Source: Hymenopellis radicata
Lineage: Eukaryota > Basidiomycota > Agaricomycetes > Agaricales > Physalacriaceae
Direction of reading: 5' to 3'
DNA: 64,000 nucleotides
Assembly (NCBI GenBank): GCA_015501595.1
Contig: JADNRX010000193.1
Coordinates: 41,070-105,069, forward strand
Below are positions 33,772-43,598 of the stretch, piece after piece (the stretch's first letter is position 1; each line of letters begins with the position of its first letter). Below the pieces are notes generated by a model, which worked only from the letters and a program-made list of their open reading frames with translations, was not told the origin of the DNA and ran no database searches. Made by a program: the position numbers and the translations under genes.

Positions 33772-35715
33772 ATGCCTCCTCTTCCGTCGCCGGCGCAAGC
33801 TGGTCTGCGAGAGCCGCCGCATCCGTGGGGTACAGTTTATAAGAACTTGTTGAAAAACTTGTTTGACCGTGGATGGCTGGCTTCGTACGACCGCGACAAA
33901 GCTGATCTAATCGGATTGCCTCGGTACGTGTTTTCTGACTGCAACACTAGTCTAGTACTAACTTCAATTTTGTACTATTAGGCCCGTTAAAATTCATGGA
34001 AACTACAGTGCTTCAGAAATTGGCGCGGACAGACTGAACGATTTCCTTCCTTACGATATATTTTGTGTTCACGCGGCCGTGCCTACGAACGACCTTGAAA
34101 AATGTCGCATTAAGGTCCATCTCAATCAACAGGTTAATGGAATGGTTGTGGACGCGCTTTCACCTTCGACGCACTCATGTGCATATACTAGTAAGTAATC
34201 CCTGCTTTGCTGTTGAATGATGCATACTCAGTCCGACTATGTTAGTTGTCGTCAAGAATGCGATGAGGAAATCGTTCCCAGATTTATTCCTGGACAAGAA
34301 ACTCATTATTCCTGTTATCAATTACACGGACCCGCTGGTGGTCCACTGCTTGGAAAACCCGTATCGTGCGCTCTTGGGTGTACCACGGGCAAACCCTGGA
34401 TTCGACTATCAAAACGAGTTCCAAGTGCCTCCTCCTCCTGCTATACCTCAGCCTGTACCGGCTCCTCCAGTGTATCGTCCACCTCGTGCTGCGTCATCTG
34501 CTCCACTGCGCGCCGCGCCGTCTGCTCCACCTCGTGCCGCCCCATCTGCTCCACCTCGTGCCACACCATCTGCTTCATCTCACGCCTCACCGTCTGCTCC
34601 ACCACGCGCCGCGCCAGGTCCTTCCTCCAGCCGTACAGACGCCATGTCTTCTGCTCAGAAAATCTCCCAGAAGCGAAAGTCCAATAATGAGTCGGACGAT
34701 GAAGTTGAAGTCATTTGGCAGGGACATGTCGAACCTCGCGGTAATAAGCCCATGCCTATCGATGTCGACTCATACCCGTCACCTCCACAATGGCGCAGAC
34801 AGCGCTCTCCGGCAATTTCAGACTCTTGGCCCTCGTCGCAAGCACAAAAAAACTCGAAGATCATATCTGTGATCCCACTTGGAAACCGCGCAAACGATTT
34901 AGATATGCTTAGTGCTAAGCAAGTCGCAGCAGGCAAAGCAATTGGTACGGCCTACCCTCTTCATTTGGACCTTTATCATTTAACTGATTCCCTTGTAGAT
35001 CATGCATTAATCAAAGCAACCGAGGCCTTATTCGACTTGGGTCACTACAACAGTTCGTTTATTGGGTATACAAGTCCTCACAACTTACTTAACCTGAATA
35101 GAGTATCCAAAATCTCATCCTGGACACCCAGATACAGCCCACGTCTCTCTGGACCCGTACCGCACCATTAGCGCAGAAAACATCATTGGGTATTTCAATG
35201 AATGTTCCATCAAATGTGGCGTTACGCCAATTGACATCCATTATCGGCGTGCACGTAGACGCTCTCCAAGGCCTTCTTCGCTCTACTGTCAAGTGCTCGT
35301 CGTGTCTCCGTGTCTTCGAAGGAGAGGCTATGTTAAAGCACTACGTATTAATGAAAGGGATTTGGGCATGTGCGCACGGCGAATCACTTAAGCCTGGTTC
35401 GCTATATTTGTTCATTCATTTGGGACTGAATCTAACTCTATTTCAGTCTCTGCTTTAGATACTACTTCACGCGCCAAGCTGCACATTTCGCCAGCTTCGT
35501 TGATCGTGCCACAACAGTACGCCAATACCTTTGACACGTCTGTTGAATTTCCCGATGACGCATTGACCGTTGCGTGGGCGTTGTGGGCGTCCTATATTGG
35601 AGTTCCTGAGGATGTGTTCTGCTTGCTCTCAACCGGATATCTGATCTGTGAAAAGTGCAAACGTGCGCGCACTTTTGTGGCGCACGAAGCGCATCTCCAT
35701 ATTTGCTTTCAATGA
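33772..35715 (+). CDS. unknown multi-exon protein with Pro/Ala repeat and Cys pairs
   Basis: I do not recognise the family. Exon 1 (33772-33923) starts MPPLPSPAQAG. Introns 33924-33981 and 34191-34245 are clear and keep frame. The third exon (from 34246) holds about five 8-residue repeats of the type APSAPPRA at 34482-34617, a basic SQKRKS patch and an acidic stretch; it is probably disordered and perhaps nuclear. Downstream splicing is less sure. An intron ending near 35099 gives an open reading (YPKSHPGHPDTAHVSLDPYR). Then a short intron leads into CSSCLRVFEGEAMLKHYV, and another ends in TTTCAG near 35446. The last exon has CEKCKRARTFVAHEAHLHIC and stops at 35715. The paired Cys with nearby His suggests two small zinc-binding knuckles. 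I am confident it is a gene, but not of its function. Confidence 0.65.
34482..34617 (+). repeat. 24-bp tandem repeat inside the coding exon
   Basis: About five copies of a 24-base unit encoding roughly R-A-A-P-S-A-P-P, with mostly third-position differences between copies. This implies selection to keep the peptide, or recent expansion. Confidence 0.8.
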
Positions 35716-36010
35716 TCTGGTACGTGTGTTTCTCTATCAGGCCTTAGTATTTGTACTGATGCTTAACAGCTCTGCTTAGAATTTTATAGGATTTTCGCTT
35801 ATACAATATGTTCTGCAACTTCCGCTGCTTTTATATGATACTGCTCATGCTTATACAATACCTCTTACTGCTTTCGTCACTTACTGCTTACCATACTGCT
35901 GATGCTTGTACAATACCTCACTGATTTCACTGCTTAGTGCTTACTATACTGCCTCTAGATCACTACATATACTGAATCTGAACATACGAGTTACAAGTAC
36001 AATCAAGAAA
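35716..36010. other. convergent 3' region
   Basis: AT-rich sequence with repeated CTTATACAATA and ACTGCTTA words. It separates the ends of two convergent genes and fits overlapping 3'UTRs. Confidence 0.5.
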
Positions 36011-37615
36011 TTACTCAGTCCCTACAATATCTGAAAGTTTCGACCAGAATGACATGCCCCATGCCCACCGACCCGCCTTCTTCTTCTGCATCTCTTCGAA
36101 AGCCCTCTTATCCTCTGCTTTCATCTCCTTCTCCGTTCGACACCCATTGTCCACCCATCGCGCGAGTCCTCCAGGCAAGAACTGGGTCACTGATGTCCGA
36201 CGCTCACCCTCGCGTACAGGAATGTTCGAGTGGGTGAACGTGGCTGATGGAATCGCGATAGACGCACCATGTGGGAACTCGACGACAAGCTTCGCCTCCC
36301 ACATGATGAGATGACCCCCATGCTCGGCGTCAAAGTCACCTAGTGCAGTAATAATGCACCAGAACCACGCAAGATTCATGAGATCTTGATGTAGCCACGT
36401 CCATACGTTTCGTCCAAAGTTGAACGCGACACAGGGAAAGATTGAGCAGTCGAAGTTTGGGCGAAGGCCCATCTTGTCCAAAACTGTCTTGATAATGTTC
36501 TTCCCGTACGCGTAAAGCTTGGGCGCCCAGATTTGAAGTGCGCCTAAGTTTCATTCAGTGCCTGTCGAAGGTTCGTACTGAATGACTTACCGCTTTGAAA
36601 CCCCATTATTCGATGAACTGACTTGTTCGCCAGCAAACGATCCATGAATGGCTGAAGTTTTCCAAGGACGAGATATGTTGGGCGCAGCGTTCCTTGTCCA
36701 TGGATAAATCCTACGTTAACGGCAGGGAAATTTCCGCGTTTATGGCACTTCTGCGATTTCTTGAAGGTAGCCTCATCGCCAACTTCAAGAATCGCGTCGA
36801 ACGCGTTGGTACCGTCGACGACGTAGCTGTCGTCGTCTGGTCGACCAAGGAGGCAAGCAATAATGTTGCCGAAGCGGTCAATGATGGGACGAGGTGATCT
36901 ATTGGACGAGGTGGGTAAACATCTGAAAGAAGAAAGGAATACTCACTTTCCATCCCACTTTACAAGCCTAAAGCCCATGGCAAGAAGCTCTTCCAGTGTA
37001 TAGATCTTGCTTCGGTACCGGTAGTACTTGGTCTTTGCGGAATATCCTCCAACTTTCGAGGGTAATGTGCTCGAATCCAAGTCGATCGCGATAGATGGCT
37101 CTGCCATGTCTGTGGCAGTCTTGAGAGCGTGAGCATCTGCATCGACGCAATTCAAGCGCTTTTCCTTCCTGCGACGCTTACTTCCCTCATTTTTGCGAGC
37201 ACTCGACGCGTCTGGCGCATCAGGGTGTGATGATGTTCGAGTAGAGAGGGAGGGGGCGACGGTGTCGAGAATGATGGCTGGGGGTGGCCTTCGCGCGCTC
37301 AGAGATGGCCAGTTCATCAAATTCCGGAAGGACGTCAATGTCGTCAAGGCTGGTAGGCCGCCGCCCATGTTCGCCAGACTCAACCTCGACCACAGGTTCG
37401 TTGACGTCTACAGCATTCTCTCGGGCTACGGCATGCTGAAGAGCTGCAGAAAAGTCGAGGTCAACGCGGAGGGGTACTATATTGGTGGGAACGTCGCGTC
37501 CATAGATGGCGCCGCTGCGAGTCTAGGGAGCGGTTAGAGGCGCGCAGCGTAGGGGCGGAGTGGCGTACCCGTAAGAAGAAGACCATCCAGAAACACGCGT
37601 TCACTAAATGGAATG
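36011..37615 (-). CDS. putative TET/JBP-like 2-oxoglutarate Fe(II) dioxygenase
   Basis: Clear exons are 36543-36011, 36898-36591 and about 37380-36947, with introns 36590-36544 and 36946-36899. The C-terminal half shows a double-stranded beta-helix iron site: WLHQDLMN (HxD), then GDFDAEHGGHLIMW, then the distal His in ATFTHSNIP and an Arg in GERRTSV. Upstream lie KRGNFPAVNVGFIHGQG and LVKWDGKSPRPIIDRFGN. I associate this layout with the large Agaricomycete family resembling TET/JBP oxygenases, which oxidise 5-methylcytosine or thymine; that link is inference. The 5' part (SGAIYGRDVPTNIVPL and SLDDIDVLPEFDEL) is in another frame. It joins only through a weak donor near 37262 or a frame break, and the first exon (NIPFSERVFLDG) is not cleanly connected. 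The catalytic half looks intact; the N-terminus may be decayed. Confidence 0.65.
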
Positions 37616-38184
37616 TTGCGTCAGCTTCTGTTTGAGCATCTGGCCGACTCCCCGCCATCTCTCCCGCCCCACGCGCCCAAGGTTCCGCCACCAGCGACGC
37701 GTCAGTTCCGTGGATGGATCATCATACGTCGCCGGCAGCCCCAAGGACGGTTGGGTCGTTCAGGAAGCAGGGAGTCTACACAAAAATACTCACCTGCAGG
37801 CGCGGTCTTGGTTGTGGTTGTGGTGGAAGAAGGAAAGAGAGATATCAACGGACCCATCAACAAGGAAGGCCTAGACGCCGACGCGTGATAGTCACGTTAC
37901 AGACATGAGGCTGTATTCGCGTTTTCTTCTTCTCCATCATTATTCATCAACCTAGCGTTCACCTTCGACGTACGTTCCTTCGTCTTGCGCCACCAGTGCT
38001 CACCAGTGTCGACGTCTCATCTCTTTCTAGTTGACGACTGATCAATGGCATTGCATACGCGTCTCCCACCATTCCAGTGCTCCTTCAAATTCTCAGCGAC
38101 GCCCAAGACGCTACTGATCTTCTTCCTGGCGGTTCTCTCTTCTCCCTTCCGGCGAATTCTGTTATTGAACTGTCCATGCCATCT
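37616..38184. other. region between dioxygenase-like and hydrophilic genes
   Basis: On the minus strand a frame reads STELTRRWWRNLGRVG then GVGQMLKQKLTQHSI and stops near 37608. It follows a CAG/GTGAGT donor-like site near 37797. It looks like a terminal exon, possibly of the hydrophilic gene upstream, but I could not connect it. Otherwise no gene. Confidence 0.35.
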
Positions 38185-38994
38185 CTAAGCGTTGCCGGTG
38201 GTCCCGTAAGTTCTAAAGGTGACAATTTTGGGGCTGTCCTCTCTTCCCGTGCCCTCTGTACCCTGCACGCTGTCCGGTGTCGGTTCTCTAGCGCTGCCGC
38301 CGTGCTCGTAGTACTCGTCGTACGTTTCCAGCAGCCGGAGAGCGTCTCCTCGGCGCCACGGAGTCGTCGACGCCTCAGAATCGGCTCTGGCAGGGCGGTT
38401 GTCTCCAGGGATTCCGTCGTCTTTGGATTCGTCATTCAGGCGCCGGTTGGAATCGTCCTGGGCTGTGATTGCGCCCATAGTGTTGTCCACGTCCTACGGG
38501 GCTGCTCAATACGGCGTCTTGCTATGGTTGGGTGTGCGTACCTCGTCTTTGACTCGTTCTCCGTCAGCGTTCGTCTCTATAGGTTCGGAGTGTCAGTGTC
38601 GTCCGCGTGCTTCCTGGTTGGGCGTACCTTGGCGGCGACGTTTAACGCTGCCCCACACCTCAGCCAAAACCCGCACGCTGCCAATCATTCGGTCTTGGTC
38701 CTTGGTGACGTCTCCATTGAGGTCGTTTCCGTGGGTGGCGTTGTTTCTTTGGCGTTCGCCACTTTCTTCTTCGCTCTGGTGTCCGTTGGCCTGTGTCTGA
38801 GGGGTTAGATCTCCTCTATCCTGGCAACAAGGCCCTAGACTTGCCTGGATAGCCGTAATGTCCAAACCGTTGTCTGTTGAACGTTTTGTTACGCGGTGCT
38901 CTGTTGCTAGGCAGACGTCCCGCTCACCTTCGTCGGCCTCGCGTAGCCACGATAGGACTGATCTACTCCCACTCAAGGCTGGCGTCTCTGTCAT
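38185..38994 (-). CDS. hydrophilic protein of unknown function
   Basis: Three minus-strand segments join through two good introns, 38627-38577 and 38541-38494, giving one open reading across regions that otherwise stop. It includes [53 protein letters not shown] and a final Asp/Glu/Arg-rich part. The composition is charged and probably disordered. The plus strand has a longer frame (38077-38808, 243 codons), but no introns or motifs. Neither start nor end is fixed: the last exon may stop at 38185 or continue by splicing. The 5' part overlaps, in antisense, the acyltransferase pseudogene. Confidence 0.45.
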
Positions 38995-39599
38995 GGCACG
39001 GGCCTCGGAGCTATGGCCAACAACCCGAAGCTTCGTGTCAAAATTGTACCCGTGGGGTTGTCATACTTCTATGCGCACCGCTTCCGATCTCGTGCTGTCG
39101 TTGAGTTCGGCACTGCTCTAGATGTTCCTGATGGACTGGTCGAGATGTTTATGACGCACTCAAGACTGTCACGGTTCGCGCTCCTGACTACGACACACTC
39201 ATGGTATGAGTCGATTGACGAGTCAAACCGTGATTGCTGAACGTGTGGTTTAGATGATACAAGCAGCACGACGATTATACAAAACGCCTGGTCAACACAT
39301 GACTCTCGGCCAAGTTGTCGAATTGAACAGAAGGCTTTTGGAGGGCTACACAACCTTCAAGGAAGAACCACGAATCGATAAACCTCGCAAAGATGTTTTG
39401 AAGTATAATCGTCTCCTTCGCGATCTTGGCTTGCGGGACCATCAGGTTTGCTGTTCAAGACATTCGAACTGATAGTAGTTATTGACCAAGCAGCATCCAG
39501 GTTCGGGGAGTCAAGAAGGCAAGCTGGAAAACTCTAGGACATCTCACTTATCGCATTCTTCTCCTTCTGGCCTGGGCCTCGGCCTCACACAGCCTATGA
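38940..39599 (+). pseudogene. glycerol-3-phosphate acyltransferase (SCT1/GPT2-like) fragment
   Basis: Recognisable middle part of a membrane-bound glycerol-3-phosphate O-acyltransferase, the first enzyme of phospholipid and triacylglycerol synthesis. Pieces in order are [88 protein letters not shown] and VKKASWKTLG. Two introns are still intact (39204-39253 and 39446-39500). It is broken in at least two places. Near 39000-39011 a few extra bases shift the frame. Near 39152 about 16 codons expected between VEMF and DALKT are missing and the frame shifts again. The N-terminal H-x4-D block and the C-terminal membrane part are absent. The frame stops at 39599. It is a nonfunctional remnant. Confidence 0.85.
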
Positions 39600-39683
39600 C
39601 ATGTATCGACAATTGACGCGGCGCCAGTGCGTGGAGCAGAAACGACAAAGTCAGTCGCATCGGAACACCAGAAGACACCGACG

Positions 39684-40026
39684 ATGAAGACGCTGGTGAC
39701 TACAACAACGTTATTGGCTACCTTCCTACGCACGATTGTCTTCGCCAGCTGGGTAGCAAAAGAGGTATGTCTGTCTAATCACCTCGTTTTCTGCGTTCTC
39801 TAATAATTGGGCTTAGTCGGCAGTACTGAATGGGCGGAAGATTTTCCCAATTTCATTCACAAACAGGACTCACGGCGCTACTACACATGTTCTCATTACC
39901 GGGCTTGCGGTGGAGGCGTCGTACCGGCGTCATGGCTACGGACGCGCGCTGGTGCTCTCACTCGTCGCGGGGGCACAGTATCAGGATGTCTTGAGGGCGC
40001 CGACTCTGTCCCTGTTAAATTGCTGA
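39684..40026 (+). CDS. GNAT acetyltransferase-like fragment
   Basis: A two-exon reading (39684-39764 and 39817-40026, intron 39765-39816) gives about 96 residues. It contains VLITGLAVEASYRRHGYGRA, which fits the acetyl-CoA-binding motif A of GNAT enzymes (R-x-x-G-x-G/A). The protein is shorter than a complete GNAT domain and lies directly after the acyltransferase pseudogene. It is more likely a remnant than a full gene, and the start is arbitrary. Confidence 0.35.
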
Positions 40027-40426
40027 TCCGAATCGGCTCATCGTTGGAAACGGAAGATGCAGGTTCGCCGTTCGGTATGTTTTCCGAACTTTGTTCCCGC
40101 GGTTGATGCTTACTCAATGTTGAGTTCTTACCATCACCATTCCGCACACTCACCCTCATCTTTACCCGTTGAGAACATGCGCGGTGAGCTTCTTGTCTCC
40201 CTGTTCCCCTCCTTCATCTCGTGCGCCCGTTCGCTTTAGCCAGCACCCATAGCTGTCGATGGCGGGCCGACCTTGAGCCTACCTCCAGAAATGGGGATTG
40301 GCTACAGCCTGTGGGCGCGCGAGATTTTGTTTAATTTTTCTTCATTGCAGCATCTGATTGATTTCCCTCCTCACAGATACCGCTTTCGACGTCGTCTCTC
40401 ACGGCGCTAGTAAGCCTCTTCACCTC
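40027..40426. other. region between the GNAT-like fragment and MITE 1
   Basis: No supported gene. Short plus-strand frames only. Confidence 0.4.
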
Positions 40427-40694
40427 TACTGTACAGTTTCGTTCAATTCGTCAGGCCGTGTGACGTGTGACCGGCCTGACGAAAATTTGAATTCGTCGCG
40501 GCGCCGCAGGTGCCGTGACATGCGAAAAAATTTCATCATAATACCCCCAATTTGGCCGACTTTAGAGCCATTTTTGATGAAATTTGTTGGCCAGATTCGT
40601 CAGATTTCCGTGGGACCTGTGACTGGTGTGACAATTCGTCGATTTCGGGTCCCTTGTGACCCGTGACCGACGAATTGAATGAAACTCTACAGTA
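40427..40694. mobile_element. MITE 1, Tc1/mariner-like (TA target)
   Basis: The inverted ends are CTGTACAGTTTCGTTCAATTCGTC on the left and, reverse-complemented on the right, CTGTAGAGTTTCATTCAATTCGTC (two mismatches in 24). Each is flanked by TA (40427-40428 and 40693-40694), as in Tc1/mariner insertions. The interior has a hairpin GTCAGGCCG..CGGCCTGAC and no coding capacity. The core is about 264 bp. Confidence 0.8.
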
Positions 40695-41578
40695 CTTTGG
40701 TCGGCGACGTTTCTCACAACACGATTTACAGGCTCTCGTTGCCCGTTGCCCCGCCTCTCACCTTAAACATTGACAGCCGGACTACGGTACACGGACTCTT
40801 GAATCCACTTACGAGGAAGGGACGGGCTTTCGACTGGCCGCTACGCTCAGCGCTCATCAACGGATGTCCCAGGTTTTCCTCCCTGACCGGAGTAGGACGA
40901 CTACAGCGACGTGATCAATTCGCGAATATCTCCTCGACGGAAACACGCATGCCATTGGACTACTGCAGTTCGTATCGTCTCAAGTTGCTGAGTTGATTCA
41001 CGAAACCTTTCTTTCAGGACTTGAATATCCAGCCTCTTGTACCTTTCGATTTCGACGTCTATCGACTCCGTCTTGACAATCTGGAACGCCCTCAACCAGG
41101 TTCCATATGCTAATGACAAGATTCGAGGAGAGGATCCGTTGTCCTGAGAAACCCTAACCCTTTCGCATTCTCGCGCGAATGTCAAAGAAGGTATTGTACC
41201 TTTGTTGAACTCGCACCTTACCCGACGACTTTACCGGCCAGGCAACCTTCCCCGTGGCAGCCGTCTCCGAGGCAGCCTTCGCCCCAGCCTCCGACATCAC
41301 CTCAAACTCATCCGCGCTCTCAGCCTTCGCCCGTATCAGTTATAGAACCACACATAGATACCAACTCTGGCGGCGAAGCAAGGATGGCGAGAGTCGGTGG
41401 GGTTTCGCAGCTGCTGCGCACGCGGCTGTTTTTCTCGCCCCCATGCACCAGCACGCTGGTTCCACGTTATCTCGCAGAGAACATGCACTGTATACCATTC
41501 GTACGCAGGAACAATTTTGATCTCTTTGAGGGTATTCTTCTTGTGCTTTCGCATTCAACAAGTTAATTCTATATAAGT
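40695..41578. other. region between MITE 1 and the transposase relic
   Basis: A 94-codon minus frame (40901-41185) reads as charged and helical (IDVEIERYKRLDIQVLKERF). It may be a relic of a coiled-coil gene. Nothing else is supportable. Confidence 0.35.
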
Positions 41579-42920
41579 CTATCCCCAATGAACATCTGTA
41601 AAAGTAAATGCGCGATGTTTGCCTGATCCTCGAGGGAGAGTCGTCACAGTATCCACTAGTGCCTTCCAGTTCCGCGCCGCCTGATCCAGTGTCTTCCTAG
41701 CTGTCTCGATGGACTTTGTTGAATTTTGAATCTGAATAGCAGTCCGTGCGTTCGGGTGTTTCTGTTGGCGGTCGTACAGCGTCCGGCGCGCGTTGAACCA
41801 TTTACGTTTGGTGTCCTCGAAGTGTGCATTATAAGATTCGATTTTCTTGTCCTCAGAGTCGAGTGTCTTGTGGCGTGTATTCTCTGCTTGTCTATTAGTC
41901 TAGAGACTGAGACATGAATGTCATCCTACGTACCGCGACGCTTCAGAGAACGAGTCTGGTTCTCTGAAGGATGTCCCGTCTTGTACGAAGGCCGTATGTT
42001 CACCTCCTCGATTGACTGATGAACAGTAAATACAGAGTTCAAGTTGAGGAGATGTGAAATTGTTACCTTGACAGATTGTAACTTCAACATATCAAACCTG
42101 CGTCCCTTCTCGATTCCCGAAACCAACGAGCAGTATCGACCATCTTGATTGACGTCAAAGTGACTCGACTCAATCAGATTGTCGTCGCGCTCTCCACTGC
42201 GCCAGACGTCGAGAGGTATTTTGCTCTTCTCCAGCACATGGCTTGAAACGCGTACTGGCTGTTCTCCTTGTCGAATACCCAATCTATAATGTTTTAGACA
42301 ATGAATGAGAGAATTCTAGAGCTACATACCACGCCCGGCTTGACCCCCAGCTTCACAGATACGCCTGATAGTTCCATCCCAGTCCGGGTGACGAACACAC
42401 ATCAGGCTTCGCATATCGTTGCGGACACTCTCGGAGACCTTTGATTTCCGAATGTTGCGTTTAGCGTGAGTCGTGCAGAGCCGGAATATGCGGTGAAGGT
42501 GCTCATAGATGGTAAGAGATGTAATGAGACGAAGTGGTTCATGCAAGTCATATCGTGGTGGGCGTCTTGCAGCAGCATCGATAAAGTAAAGACCGAACCC
42601 TGTTCAGTGTTAAACATGTATATTGTGAGTGCCAACACGTACCTTTAGACTGACCACCACCCTGGTCACCCGTAATCTCAAGAATCATTCCAACAAAGTC
42701 TGTAAGAGAACGTGCATCAAGATGGCGCCACCGTAAGCCACTACCTGTATCCAGCCCGACAATGCGGTCAACTTCATTAAAAGCCGCCCTGTGTGCCTCA
42801 GCCGTTTCGCTATTGATATAAATCCGACAGAAGACAAGACCTGAAAAATTCATCAAGTCAAGTTCGACGCCACAGTCAATAAACAAACTAGTATGTGCGT
42901 CCGTGTTCCAGTGACCAATG
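41579..42920 (-). pseudogene. DDE transposase-like gene remnant
   Basis: Degenerate copy of a transposase-like family widespread in Agaricomycetes (my recognition; no search was run). Pieces in order are SLFIDCGVELDLMNFSG, ITGDQGGGQSKG, YEHLHRIFRLCTTHAKRN, RHPDWDGTIRRICEAGGQ, DDNLIESSHFDVNQDG, GIEKGRRFDMLKL, IRPSYKTGHPSENQTR and finally a Lys/Gln-rich C-terminal part ending at 41579. The Asp of IDCG, the Asp of GDQGG and the Glu of LIESSH may be the catalytic triad. Frame is lost where one G is missing near 42232 (WR-R-A versus WEKSKIP), and the last splice joins do not hold phase. The N-terminus is missing at the point where MITE 2 begins. Confidence 0.6.
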
Positions 42921-42922
42921 AC

Positions 42923-43170
42923 TACTGTAGCGTTTCGACCGTAACTTCACAGCCTGTGACCCGTTATGGTCTGAAGTTACAGCGAACAGCTTCACAGACC
43001 CTTAAATTGCCTTATTTGGACAGTCCCGCCTAAGGCGGGACCTGAAATTTCCTTATTTGGAGGCTCGTGCCTGGCCAAAGTGGTCCGTGACCCGTTATGG
43101 TGTATGTATAGCTTCACTTCAAAGACCTCCGTGACCCGTTATGTGAATTTGCGGTCGAAACGCTACAGTA
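42923..43170. mobile_element. MITE 2, Tc1/mariner-like (TA target)
   Basis: Perfect inverted ends, CTGTAGCGTTTCGACCG at 42925-42941 and its complement at 43152-43168, are flanked by TA on both sides. The core is 244 bp. The interior contains three copies of GTGACCCGTTATG (near 42957, 43088 and 43131), a hairpin GTCCCGCC-TAA-GGCGGGAC and two CCTTATTTGGA words around it. There is no coding capacity. It shares the CTGTA end with MITE 1 but is a different family. Confidence 0.9.
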
Positions 43171-43598
43171 GCTCGTTAAACCCAACCTCCTCGACTTCGA
43201 GCAGAAGAAATAGCAATGAGCTGGGATATGAGGCCTCCAATATTGGAGCAAAGGGAGCGAGTTCTTTGTTACAAACAATCCTAAACAAGTATCGTGTGAT
43301 CGAACAAATTTCGGTACTTCCCTTTACTTCCCTTCGCATTTTCAGTGCATCTTGGATCCGTCCTACTATCAGTCCAACGGTGAGATCTTGCTTCCTTCAT
43401 ACCGCTCTGATTCTCCATTAACCTTGGGCATTGTTCTCAAGCCCCCGGATTTTCTTGGATTCGTTTCGTCGGTGGTTCTCTTTTTTTCCAAGGCGCCATA
43501 ACATTGTGCGATGAGCCAAGTGGGAACTGCGCGACTCAAGGTCAGCTACTTTTCGCCCTTAGTTATATCTTTACTCACACGACGTTGCAGCGCGCTGC
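43171..43598. other. promoter region of the MYND gene
   Basis: No gene. An ATG at about 43511 followed by a GTCAGC..TTGCAG intron-like stretch would give a stop straight after splicing, so the MYND start was placed at 43599. Confidence 0.4.

Noticed and set aside
34239..34687. overlapping Cys/Ser/Leu-rich frames at the Pro/Ala repeat
   Set aside because: Alternate-frame readings of a low-complexity repeat in the real coding exon.
38077..38808. 243-codon plus-strand open frame
   Set aside because: No motif, and the opposite strand joins through two good introns. It is most likely a shadow frame.
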